Shown here piece after piece: positions 37,301 through 44,113 of a stretch of DNA of 64,000 nucleotides. Position 1 is the first letter of the stretch, and each line of letters begins with the position of its first letter. The position numbers and the translations under genes are program-made. Source of the DNA: CAMCXE01 sp046347475. GTDB taxonomy: Bacteria > Pseudomonadota > Gammaproteobacteria > Pseudomonadales > Cellvibrionaceae. The notes under the pieces were generated by a model, which was not told the origin of the DNA, searched no databases, and saw only the letters and a list, made by a program, of their open reading frames with translations. The DNA lies in NCBI GenBank assembly GCA_046347475.1, contig JAXMGD010000006.1, forward strand, positions 1 to 64,000. The letters run 5' to 3'.

Positions 37301-38549
37301 AGATGTGGATGCAATTTTTTTAGAATTTTCACAAGTGGACAGCAGTGAGGTGCGCGCCCAAGGCGGTACAGGTTTGGGCCTGGCTATTGCCAAACGCCTG
37401 GTGCATCTGCACGGCGGACAGCTGCAGGTCAATTCTCAACCGGGCCAAGGCGCAGATTTTTACTTTTCCTTAGGCATAGCAAGTGGCACGGAATATTCAG
37501 ACTGTGCACTGCCAAATGCTCAGCAGAGTACGGTTGATATTAACCTGGGCACCATAGAAAAACCCGTCGAGAACAGCAAGGCGCTCTTATACCCTAAGGA
37601 TATCGTCGGTCGCTTTACCGTGTTGGTGGTGGACGATGACCCAGTCAATCGCATGGTGCTCACCAGTATTTTAAAACTGCACCAGCACCGGGTAATTGAG
37701 GTGAGCAGCGGCCAAAAAGCCTTAGAATTATTGGCCGCTGAAAACGACATCGACATTGTGATTTTGGATGTGATGATGCCCTTTATGAGCGGCTTTGAAA
37801 CCGCCATGCGGATTCGCGTGCAATATCCCGTACACCTTTTGCCGATTATTTTTCTCACCGCTAAAAATTACAGCGACGATTTAGTGCGCGGCTTTGTGGC
37901 CGGTGGCAACGACTTTTTAACTAAACCCGTTTCTAAACAGGAATTATTAACGCGGGTGACCAGCCATCTGCGCCTTCTGCAAATTAACCGCACGCTGGAA
38001 GAAAACCTCAAAACACGCAATTTTGAAGCGACCTCTACCCAGGTAGAGCTACAGGCGCTGGATACGATTATTGCCAGTTTAAATCGGGAGATGAACCCGC
38101 AGATTTTATTAAAAACACTGCTCAACCAGATGTTGCTGCTGGTGCAACACGCCGATGGCGCCAGCCTTTGGCAACTCAGTGGTACCAAAGGCTGGATATG
38201 CTCCGCGGCCCTAGCGCTGGACCATAAGTATTTAGGCGAACAGTGTTTTAGTGTGGATGAAACCTTAGTGCAATATCTAACTGCCTTGGGGCAATCCCAT
38301 CAACCCATCCACGCCCTGCGGGATTTTAAAAATACCCCGTTGGCGCCTTTGTATCACTTTTTTGAACAGCCCGATCACACCCTTATTGCGGTGGCGGTGG
38401 CCGATACTCAATTGGTGGGATATATAGCGCTCAGTTACACCGGCGAGCCGCCCACTATTGATGAATATCTGGTAAATGCCATTAACCGCATCAAAGCCCA
38501 CGCCACCAGTGTGTTGTTAAAAGCCAATATGATGCAGGTGAATAATTAA
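34326..38549 (+). CDS. giant hybrid histidine kinase with two-component beta-propeller sensor, receiver and C-terminal GAF-like domain
   Basis: The 1407-residue protein starts with a signal peptide (about 1-22). About 690 residues of Reg_prop repeats follow (recurring patterns such as LWVGT, GLNRFD), predicted to form two seven-bladed periplasmic propellers, and then a Y_Y_Y domain (about 715-775). A membrane helix (about 785-807) leads to a HisKA with the phospho-acceptor in SHELRTPLNG (about 837). The HATPase has the N box LLNLIGNAVKF, DTGIGID and GTGLGLAIAKRL. The receiver has VDDDP, the Asp in ILDVMMP (about 1146) and Lys in LTKP. The last 160 residues look like a GAF domain. Similar sensors control polysaccharide use in Bacteroidetes and Cellvibrio relatives. 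No response-regulator output domain is present, so signalling continues to another protein. Confidence 0.88.
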   Translation: MGVLRVLLYLAVVLVSARGFACSDSQELRFAHWMEESASDDESIGAVNAIAQDSRGVIWAGGQNGLARFNGSHFSLFRYTIHDPSSISNSYVSAITSDNNGGLWVGTHAGLNRFDPHSERFSRFDRLNGTLPADNINSLAVQGDRLWIGTTVGLWVLQAGASQAQEVTALHGQDIRTLLAGEAGELWLGTLNGLGLWQSELGVLSWRGNRALDVRALARDDRGHLWVGSFNHGLLRLSPNSDEWRSFGQAEGLTGQLIWALEYNARGELWVASELGGVSRYDPVQERFYASTWHAHQPASLASNKAKALKTDSLGDLWVGLFPNGIDHASRFANQFCNYQAAEDSSGLTHRSVLSLLPSRAVPGDLWVGTEQGLNRFEASTGRFRHFMPEPGVAGRLQSGAILALAPGEADDDIWVSAWGSGIYRYSSQTGAFTQIAARPGTASALQTPYIWTMLRAQDGTFYLGGESGGLHIYRGGEQFEVLQPARDNPQAISSGFVRSLLQTRSGRIFVGTPAGLDEYLPAEHRFEHWLRDEQGEFRIGASIIAMFESADGILWLGTQGAGFIRFDPNSHAYRLYTQADGLPSDFVATINQDADGVIWVSTLRGIARLQGERFETLDKSLGPVGNNFNRNASVYMPDGQLWFGGAEGLTRFNPQRLMSEAASPGTVHLEALRLLNKPQSIGSSLLPMALDYVPAIVLGSDNPMVSIDFYALNYRAPQLNRFAYKLVGVDADFIDIGNLRTATYTHLPAGQFVFQVKAADSLGQWHPQLKELRIEIKPAWWRSYWAFTLYSGLTGLALWALWRLQQRRRDLVQAQALNEKLRQLDQLKDTFLANTSHELRTPLNGIIGLAEALLEGAQGPLSEGVLKTLKIISSSGRRLSYLINDILDFSKLSKKDLQLNTCALTLRPLVESVLELVHPLVGDKPLEIFNEVPLGLPKVLADPNRLQQILLNLIGNAVKFTTSGTVRVRAEDVNGRIEIHVRDTGIGIDQKDVDAIFLEFSQVDSSEVRAQGGTGLGLAIAKRLVHLHGGQLQVNSQPGQGADFYFSLGIASGTEYSDCALPNAQQSTVDINLGTIEKPVENSKALLYPKDIVGRFTVLVVDDDPVNRMVLTSILKLHQHRVIEVSSGQKALELLAAENDIDIVILDVMMPFMSGFETAMRIRVQYPVHLLPIIFLTAKNYSDDLVRGFVAGGNDFLTKPVSKQELLTRVTSHLRLLQINRTLEENLKTRNFEATSTQVELQALDTIIASLNREMNPQILLKTLLNQMLLLVQHADGASLWQLSGTKGWICSAALALDHKYLGEQCFSVDETLVQYLTALGQSHQPIHALRDFKNTPLAPLYHFFEQPDHTLIAVAVADTQLVGYIALSYTGEPPTIDEYLVNAINRIKAHATSVLLKANMMQVNN

Positions 38550-38681
38550 TTCAGCGGATTTTGAAGCGAAATTAATTCTGACCGTTTTAGGTTTTTGCTC
38601 GCCCTGCAACCGACTCAAGCTATGCGCTTGAGGGTGCATAATTACGGCGAGCGGCACCGGCAGGTTCAGCCGTGCTGAGGA

Positions 38682-39284
38682 TTAATAACTGGCGGCCAAA
38701 AAATAACTTAAGCCAGTACCACTGACGAGGCCTGTTAGGGCCCTTGCCGTGGCCGCATTTAAATATCGGGTGGCAACAAAACCCGCCGCAAAACACAGGC
38801 TAAAACTCACGGCTAAGCCCGCATAAAAGCCTAAGGGCGCGTTTAGAGCGCTGATAACTGGCCCGTGTGCGAGGCCGTGAAAAAACGCAAACACCAGGGC
38901 GGCGCTGGCCTGCAGTGCCAAAGGTACTCGGGCGCGCATTACCAGCAGTACACCCCACACCAATACCGACAACCCAACCAACGGTTCTGGGTTAATGGCC
39001 AACCCCCGCAGCCCAGCAACAATACCCGCCACAGCGCCGAGGCTAAATAATGCCGGTAAGGTAAGCCACTGGGGCCGCCAGCCCACAGAAGGGGCTTTGA
39101 CTGGAGTGCCTGCCATTAACGCGGCCAGGGCGCCCAAACACCAGAGTGCAGCCAAATGGTCCAGCCCGGTTAAAAGGTGCAATAGGCCGCCGCTAAAACC
39201 GTCTGCACCTGAGTCGGTTACGTGAGCAAAAGCAATATTGGGTAGGAGGGCTGCGCCCATGGCAAATTGTTTTAACCTGCGCAT
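38682..39284 (-). CDS. hupE: HupE/UreJ family nickel/metal permease
   Basis: The start at 39284 (preceded by GAGGAC) gives 200 residues. A signal-like first helix ends at NIAFAHVTDSG. Further helices follow with the family motif HLLTGLDHLAALWCLGALAAL and a second His-containing helix HGLAHGPVISALN. HupE/UreJ proteins import nickel for hydrogenase or urease. It is on the same strand as, and downstream of, ureG, separated by a 310-bp gap that contains repeat copy 3. Confidence 0.88.
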   Translation of the reverse strand: MRRLKQFAMGAALLPNIAFAHVTDSGADGFSGGLLHLLTGLDHLAALWCLGALAALMAGTPVKAPSVGWRPQWLTLPALFSLGAVAGIVAGLRGLAINPEPLVGLSVLVWGVLLVMRARVPLALQASAALVFAFFHGLAHGPVISALNAPLGFYAGLAVSFSLCFAAGFVATRYLNAATARALTGLVSGTGLSYFLAASY

Positions 39285-39375
39285 AAATAATGTCCTCAAA
39301 AGAGTCAAAGTTGAATTGGAAGGCTGGTGAAATTAATCAGAGGCTCCTTAAACTGCAGAGCCCGCTCTTACTGCT

Positions 39376-39501
39376 TAGGCACCAGCAATGAATACACATC
39401 ATTTCAGACACGCCGTGAATACATCCTAAGTAGGCTCGTCAAAAAGATCCCTCTTTTTGACGGTCTGAAATGATATGTGTTCATTGATTTCGTATCGCTA
39501 G
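39376..39501 (+). repeat. palindromic interspersed repeat (copy 3 of the 125-bp family)
   Basis: It carries CAATGAATACACATCATTTC at the left, CGCCGTGAATACATCC, an inner hairpin around AAAAAGATCCCTCTTTTT, and GTCTGAAATGATATGTGTTC at the right. The left flank TAGGCACCAG is shared with the first copy. It sits between ureG and hupE. The box ATTAATCAGAGGCTCCTTAA lies about 25 bp to its left, the same arrangement as at copy 2. Confidence 0.88.
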
Positions 39502-39594
39502 AAAGTTTGTTCTGCCGAAGTAAAATCGTTGTTTTTTCGCATCTGAACATCACCTGGTCACTATTTTCTGCCGCGGGTAGCGGCTTTTTAATGC

Positions 39595-40212
39595 TTATTT
39601 TGACGGCGTCAACATGCCCTGTTGTTCAATAAAACGAACTACATCGGCAACGCCAGTGCCGTCTTTTAAATTGGTAAAAATAAACGGCTTAGTGCCGCGC
39701 ATTTTTTTAGCATCGCGATCCATAACGCCTAAATCGGCGCCGACCATAGGCGCTATGTCAATTTTATTAATAATTAATAAATCTGATTTGGTAATGCCTG
39801 GGCCGCCTTTGCGGGGGATTTTATCGCCCGCGCCCGTATCAATTACATAGAGCGTTAAGTCCGAAAGTTCGGGGCTGAAGGTGGCCGCTAAATTATCACC
39901 GCCGCTTTCAATAATAATAAGGTCTAAATTCGCAAACCGATTTTGTAATTCCTCGACAGCGGATAAATTCATAGAGGCGTCTTCGCGAATAGCCGTGTGC
40001 GGGCAGCCGCCGGTTTCCACACCCAAAATGCGATCGGCGTCTAGGGCTTCATGGCGCAATAAAAATTCGGCGTCCTCTTTGGTGTAAATATCGTTGGTGA
40101 TGACCGCTATGTGGTATTTGTCCTTGAGCTCGCCGCAAAGGGTTTTGACTAACGCGGTTTTGCCGGAGCCCACAGGGCCACCTATGCCTAAACGTAAAGG
40201 AGGTTTGGTCAC
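39595..40212 (-). CDS. ureG: urease accessory GTPase UreG
   Basis: The 205-residue G protein has Walker A GGPVGSGKTALV at its N-terminus, the metal motif GCPHT (about residue 68; CPH is the nickel-binding site), the switch ESGGDN and the base-recognition INKID. It starts with GTG. UreG delivers nickel to apo-urease together with UreF and UreH/D. It follows ureF by 36 bp. Confidence 0.95.
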   Translation of the reverse strand: MTKPPLRLGIGGPVGSGKTALVKTLCGELKDKYHIAVITNDIYTKEDAEFLLRHEALDADRILGVETGGCPHTAIREDASMNLSAVEELQNRFANLDLIIIESGGDNLAATFSPELSDLTLYVIDTGAGDKIPRKGGPGITKSDLLIINKIDIAPMVGADLGVMDRDAKKMRGTKPFIFTNLKDGTGVADVVRFIEQQGMLTPSK

Positions 40213-40248
40213 GGTTATGATCTCATCGAGTGAAGTGTGGTATGTGAA

Positions 40249-40905
40249 TTAAGAGCGAAACAGCCGCGAGTACTGGCTCTCGTGCAAACTTGACGCCATG
40301 GCAAGGCCCGGCAAGCCCCGCCCCAATTCGTCATCCTGGCGCGCGGCGGCGGCGACGCACATGGTGGGTATGTGAGGCATCAGTTGGGCCAAAATCTGTT
40401 GGCCTTGGCTTTGCCCTAGGGGGACCAGTTTGGTTGCCGCCGCCACCTGGTTTTCCAGCCAAGCCCATAAAAACCCCTGGCTTAGACTGGCCAGTGGAAT
40501 CCGCCAAAACACACCCGCCTGGGCAAACTGACTGGCGTAGGTGGGCGGGGCGGTGAGTGGCGACAGGGGAACGCCTAGGCCTTTTAATAAACGGGCGAGG
40601 GCTGCCCCCAATTGCTCGTCCTCGAGCAATAACTCGCGGCTCTCCCGACAGGCGCGCAGGTAGTGGTTCCAGCGGTCAATGCCGCTCTGATCCTCTGCTG
40701 CGCTCGCCTCATACAGCCTGTGCAGAATGGGTAAATCGGTAAAACTTAAGGTGTTGTCCATTACACCTAGCAGCCAGTCGGCAATGGACTCCGGGTTTTT
40801 AAGCCAGCCGCTGTCGATGGCGTACTCCAAGCCTTGGGAATAGGCATAGGCGCCTATGGGAAGGGCCGGGCTACAAAGGTGCAGTAGATGCAGTGTGTGC
40901 ATCAT
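40249..40905 (-). CDS. ureF: urease accessory protein UreF
   Basis: The start was set at the ATG at 40905, preceded by AAGGGG, giving 218 residues, close to the usual UreF length. The longer frame from 40977 has no ribosome site. The conserved N-terminal region SPALPIGAYAYSQGLEYAID and the all-helical content identify UreF, which regulates UreG GTPase during nickel insertion. It lies between ureE and ureG. Confidence 0.92.
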   Translation of the reverse strand: MMHTLHLLHLCSPALPIGAYAYSQGLEYAIDSGWLKNPESIADWLLGVMDNTLSFTDLPILHRLYEASAAEDQSGIDRWNHYLRACRESRELLLEDEQLGAALARLLKGLGVPLSPLTAPPTYASQFAQAGVFWRIPLASLSQGFLWAWLENQVAAATKLVPLGQSQGQQILAQLMPHIPTMCVAAAARQDDELGRGLPGLAMASSLHESQYSRLFRS

Positions 40906-40933
40906 GCTGGCCCCTTGGGGTGAATCGAAGGAA

Positions 40934-41422
40934 CTAATGATGGTGCCCGCCGCCCAGTTGCAGTATGGATTTGCCATGGTACGCGCCGGACTCAGGCTGA
41001 AATGGCAACTGCAGGTGTTGTACCTCTAGGCCTAGCCCCTCAACCATGGCATCGAGCACGTGATCGCGCTGATACCGCAGCAGGCCAGGGCCAATTTGCA
41101 AGGGCACATGGCGGTTGCCCAGGTGGTAGGCGGCGGTCATAAGTGTGAGGGCGTCGTCGCTGGTTACTTGGCTGCAGTCTTCCGGCGCGGCGCTGATGGC
41201 AATGGTCTCTCCGGTGCGGCACACCAGTACATCGCCCTCTTTCAACACTATACCGCGGGGTAAAAACCAGCCTACCGGCTTGCCACATTGGGTTTGAGTT
41301 TTGTGGCGGCTTTTCTGCCGCTCACTAAAGTTGGCAACCACACGCAGGTTGCCCGCGACGCCTTTTTCGGCCAGGGCATCGGCCTCCAAGAGGGCCGCAA
41401 ACTGTAAGCTGGATTCGGTCAT
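40934..41422 (-). CDS. ureE: urease nickel metallochaperone UreE
   Basis: The start at 41422 is preceded by AGGA and gives 162 residues. The protein has the two-domain UreE layout, with TAAYHLGNRHVPLQIG containing the conserved nickel-binding His (about residue 100), YQRDHVLDAM, and a short His-rich end GGGHHH. UreE carries nickel to the UreG complex. It is the first gene of this minus-strand group; no ureC or other structural gene precedes it. Confidence 0.94.
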   Translation of the reverse strand: MTESSLQFAALLEADALAEKGVAGNLRVVANFSERQKSRHKTQTQCGKPVGWFLPRGIVLKEGDVLVCRTGETIAISAAPEDCSQVTSDDALTLMTAAYHLGNRHVPLQIGPGLLRYQRDHVLDAMVEGLGLEVQHLQLPFQPESGAYHGKSILQLGGGHHH

Positions 41423-41760
41423 GGGGTGTCCTAAGGGCAATTAAATCGGGCCAAGCAAATAGCTCACCCAAGGCGACGCTATCTAAACCTATTTTCCCGC
41501 CCATGGCCAGCCATGCTCCGCTGGGCAGGTCTGTTGTCGAAGACTAGACTGCCGCTGTGTAAGTCCCAGGCAATCAACCTGTGCCGCCAATACTTCAGGT
41601 AAACCATTCGGGGCCGCAAAGGGGGTTTATCTCAATGCTGTGCAAACAATTGCCCTTCCGCTTGTTAACCTAGCAGCAAACATCGCCGGGTTAATAACGA
41701 GTGCTCCGGCAACGGCTGCACTCAACATACCTAGAAATAATCCAGAACGAGGGCGAGACA

Positions 41761-42546
41761 GTGTTAATCATCAAACAGGCTAAACCCGGTGTTAGCAGGG
41801 CGGTATTAAGCAACCCATGGTGTTTACTTTTATGGGTAAGCCTCTGTGCCCTCGCGACGTTTAGTGCTTATGCGGGGGATGGCGTAATCCCGGCTAAGCG
41901 CAACCAGGAGTACCCATGGATGTCCGTGGCCCAGTGGGAGCAACAGCATCGTGAGGATGTGCTTATTGCCGAACAGACCGAGCCAAAAGTGGATGTGTTA
42001 TTCATCGGTGATTCGATCACGGCCGGTTGGGATGCACAGGTGTGGCAGCAGTATTTCGCGCTGCTGCAGGCGGCTAATTTTGGTATCGGCGGCGATCACA
42101 CTGGCAACCTGTTGTGGCGTTTACAGCACGGCGCTATAGGTCAGTTGCAACCGCGGCTGATTGTGTTGTTAATCGGGGTGAATAATTTTGGCCACCTGCA
42201 TGAAACCCCGGCCCAGGTTGCGCAAGGCGTGAGTGCTGTTGTTCAGCAAATCAGGCTGGCGTGGCCGCGCAGTCGGCTGCTGTTAAACGGTATTTTGCCC
42301 TACACTCCGACACCCAGCGCACCGGAGCGCCAACAAGTAGCGGCGGCCAATAAATTAATTCAGCGCCTGGCTGATGGGCGGGCCATAGTGTTTAAAGATT
42401 ACGGCCCATTATTTGTGACGGCTAAGGGAGAAATTAGCGCTGATATGATGGCGGATTTTTTACATCCTACCCCCAAGGCCTATCAGCAATGGGCGCAGGT
42501 TTTAGCGCCGGATATTCAAGCCCTGCTCAAACCCAGCGGCTATTAA
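41761..42546 (+). CDS. secreted SGNH/GDSL esterase (PAF-acetylhydrolase-like)
   Basis: A GTG at 41761 with GAGGGCGAG upstream was chosen (261 residues); a GTG at 41701 would add 20 residues. A signal peptide ends near AYAGDG. The SGNH blocks are present: FIGDSITAGW (nucleophile Ser), GIGGDHTGNLLWRL (Gly), LLIGVNNFG (Asn) and DFLHPTPKAY (Asp and His). Such enzymes remove acetyl groups from lipids or carbohydrates. In a polysaccharide-degrading bacterium a deacetylase role on glycans is plausible. It diverges from the urease group. Confidence 0.85.
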   Translation: MLIIKQAKPGVSRAVLSNPWCLLLWVSLCALATFSAYAGDGVIPAKRNQEYPWMSVAQWEQQHREDVLIAEQTEPKVDVLFIGDSITAGWDAQVWQQYFALLQAANFGIGGDHTGNLLWRLQHGAIGQLQPRLIVLLIGVNNFGHLHETPAQVAQGVSAVVQQIRLAWPRSRLLLNGILPYTPTPSAPERQQVAAANKLIQRLADGRAIVFKDYGPLFVTAKGEISADMMADFLHPTPKAYQQWAQVLAPDIQALLKPSGY

Positions 42547-42551
42547 AAAAT

Positions 42552-42785
42552 TCGGGTGCTTTTGAAAAAAGATAAAAACCTGGAATTAATCAGAGCATTC
42601 AATACAGATATTTTTAGCCGCCGGGCCGCATGGCCGTTGTGTTTTAAGGATGCTCTGATTAATTCCAAATTTTGACTTTTTTCAAAAACGCCCGAGTACC
42701 TCCCTGTAGCTCCGTCGCGGGCTCCATGCCCGCGACGGTTTTGAAAAAAGCCAAAACCCGGAATTAATCAGAGGCTCCTTAAAGC
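42552..42785. repeat. composite inverted-repeat block with three AATTAATCAGAG arms
   Basis: Arm 1 (42552-42598) and arm 2 (42650-42695) are inverted copies: TTTTGAAAAAAG...GGAATTAATCAGAGCAT and its complement. Arm 3 (42739-42784) repeats arm 1 in direct orientation and ends in AGAGGCTCCTTAA. Between arms 2 and 3 lies a perfect hairpin CGTCGCGGGC/GCCCGCGACG (42712-42738). No coding frame is present. The same box occurs singly at 15797, 39334 and 58675. Confidence 0.75.
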
Positions 42786-43212
42786 AGGGCGGGTAAAAAG
42801 TGCATATAGAAGTGCCCGCGCTGTTTCCTCTTTGTCTTTCACAAAACTCATCAAGTGCGTCTATAAATACGCGGCAAGCTTAAGCGGTTGTGATGCTCGC
42901 GCAGACGTGCAACCTTATTAATCCTACGGCCTAAACCTCAGCAGGCATTGGTAAAACAAACAGATCCGCGTATCTGCATCCGTTTTAGCGGGGCGCAGAT
43001 AAAAGTCGGGGCGATGTATTTTGCCTTTGGGTTAATAATTGGGAATATTCCCCCAGGTATAGAATAATAATCGTGATGCTGATCTCATCTGATTGGCGCG
43101 ATTTTATCTGTAGCACAGTATGAACATATGCTGTTTGACAAACTTGGAATTTGCGCCGACTATCACAACAAAATAACAATAACGAACTAAAACAATAAAG
43201 AAGGGGCCATCT

Positions 43213-43488
43213 ATGACCCGAATAATTTCTAATTCTGCTAAGTCTGAGCGTCGTCAGGCGCTCGCAAATGCAATTCCGCGCAATATCCAAAATTATCTCA
43301 GTCAGCCCCAACTGCAAACCTTGCGGCAAATGGAGCTATTAGGCTGGCGATTGCAATTTGTGCGGCGCGAAGCCAATAGCCCACCTTTAGTGGTTTTGCG
43401 TCATCAGGATTCCGGTAAGTTTTCGGTGCTAGAAGACACAGGCCGAGCGAATATGAAACCTGAATTGCGCTTGCGGGCCGTTAAATAG
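43213..43488 (+). CDS. small hypothetical protein, paralogue of the next gene
   Basis: A 91-residue protein with AAGGGG about 8 bp before its ATG. The C-terminal 60 residues (LRQMELLGWRLQFVRRE, then a VVLR strand, FSVLED and KPELRLRA) match the product of the gene at 43716. The fold appears to be a small alpha-beta unit. No signal peptide or membrane segment is present. Family not recognised by name. Confidence 0.75.
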   Translation: MTRIISNSAKSERRQALANAIPRNIQNYLSQPQLQTLRQMELLGWRLQFVRREANSPPLVVLRHQDSGKFSVLEDTGRANMKPELRLRAVK

Positions 43489-43715
43489 CAGCTGCCTGTT
43501 GCCTTGGTTAGGCGTTGTGGTTTGGCTGTGCCAGGTGACCACGAGAAATGCGTCGCGTGGGGTAATGCAGCCATCTAATTTGGTTTTTAGCCTATTAACA
43601 CGTTTTATTATTGCTATAGCATCTATCATGCTGCGCGGCAGCAGAATTTTTTGACAAATGCCTTGTTAAGGTCAAAGCTCTATAGGTCATAAACCTAAAA
43701 CAGGGCTTTTTGGCC

Positions 43716-44021
43716 ATGAACCCTTCCGACCTGCAGACTGTAGAGGAAATCGGCGCCATCCCTCTGCCGGAAAGCTTTTTACCACGCGGTGTTATGCCGC
43801 CTGTGCCGCCATCGGTCAGTGATTGGCTGGACTCGGCGCAGCAGTTGTCGCTACGCACCATGGAATATTTTGGCTGGCAATTATGGTTTATTCGCCGCCA
43901 ACAATTACCTGCCGTGGTTGTGATCCGCGATGGTTACAGTCAACAGTTTGCCGTATTAGAGCCGGGCGGACAGATCAATCAAAAACCGCACATTCAACTG
44001 CGTGCGGAGATGCGTAATTAA
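43716..44021 (+). CDS. small hypothetical protein, tandem paralogue
   Basis: A 101-residue protein starting at the ATG at 43716. The shared core with the 43213 product is L-R-x-M-E-x-x-G-W-x-L-x-F-x-R-R, then VVVIR, FAVLE and a KPxxxLRAE end. Its N-terminal 30 residues are Pro-rich (PRGVMPPVPPS). It precedes the GGDEF-EAL gene in the same direction by about 90 bp, so a link with cyclic-di-GMP signalling is possible but unproven. Confidence 0.72.
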   Translation: MNPSDLQTVEEIGAIPLPESFLPRGVMPPVPPSVSDWLDSAQQLSLRTMEYFGWQLWFIRRQQLPAVVVIRDGYSQQFAVLEPGGQINQKPHIQLRAEMRN

Positions 44022-44113
44022 CACCGGTGGCCAGAGTGCGAAACAACAGCGCTGCGGCAGCTGTTATCTGATGCCTTATTTAATCGCCTGCTAAATTCCT
44101 GTTGTTGAGTCCT

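Noticed and set aside
38612..38632. Small hairpin CTCAAGC/GCTTGAG after the hybrid kinase gene
   Set aside because: No T run follows; not enough to call a terminator.
40290..40742. Pro/Ala/Arg-rich plus-strand frames opposite ureF
   Set aside because: Shadows of ureF with no start signals.
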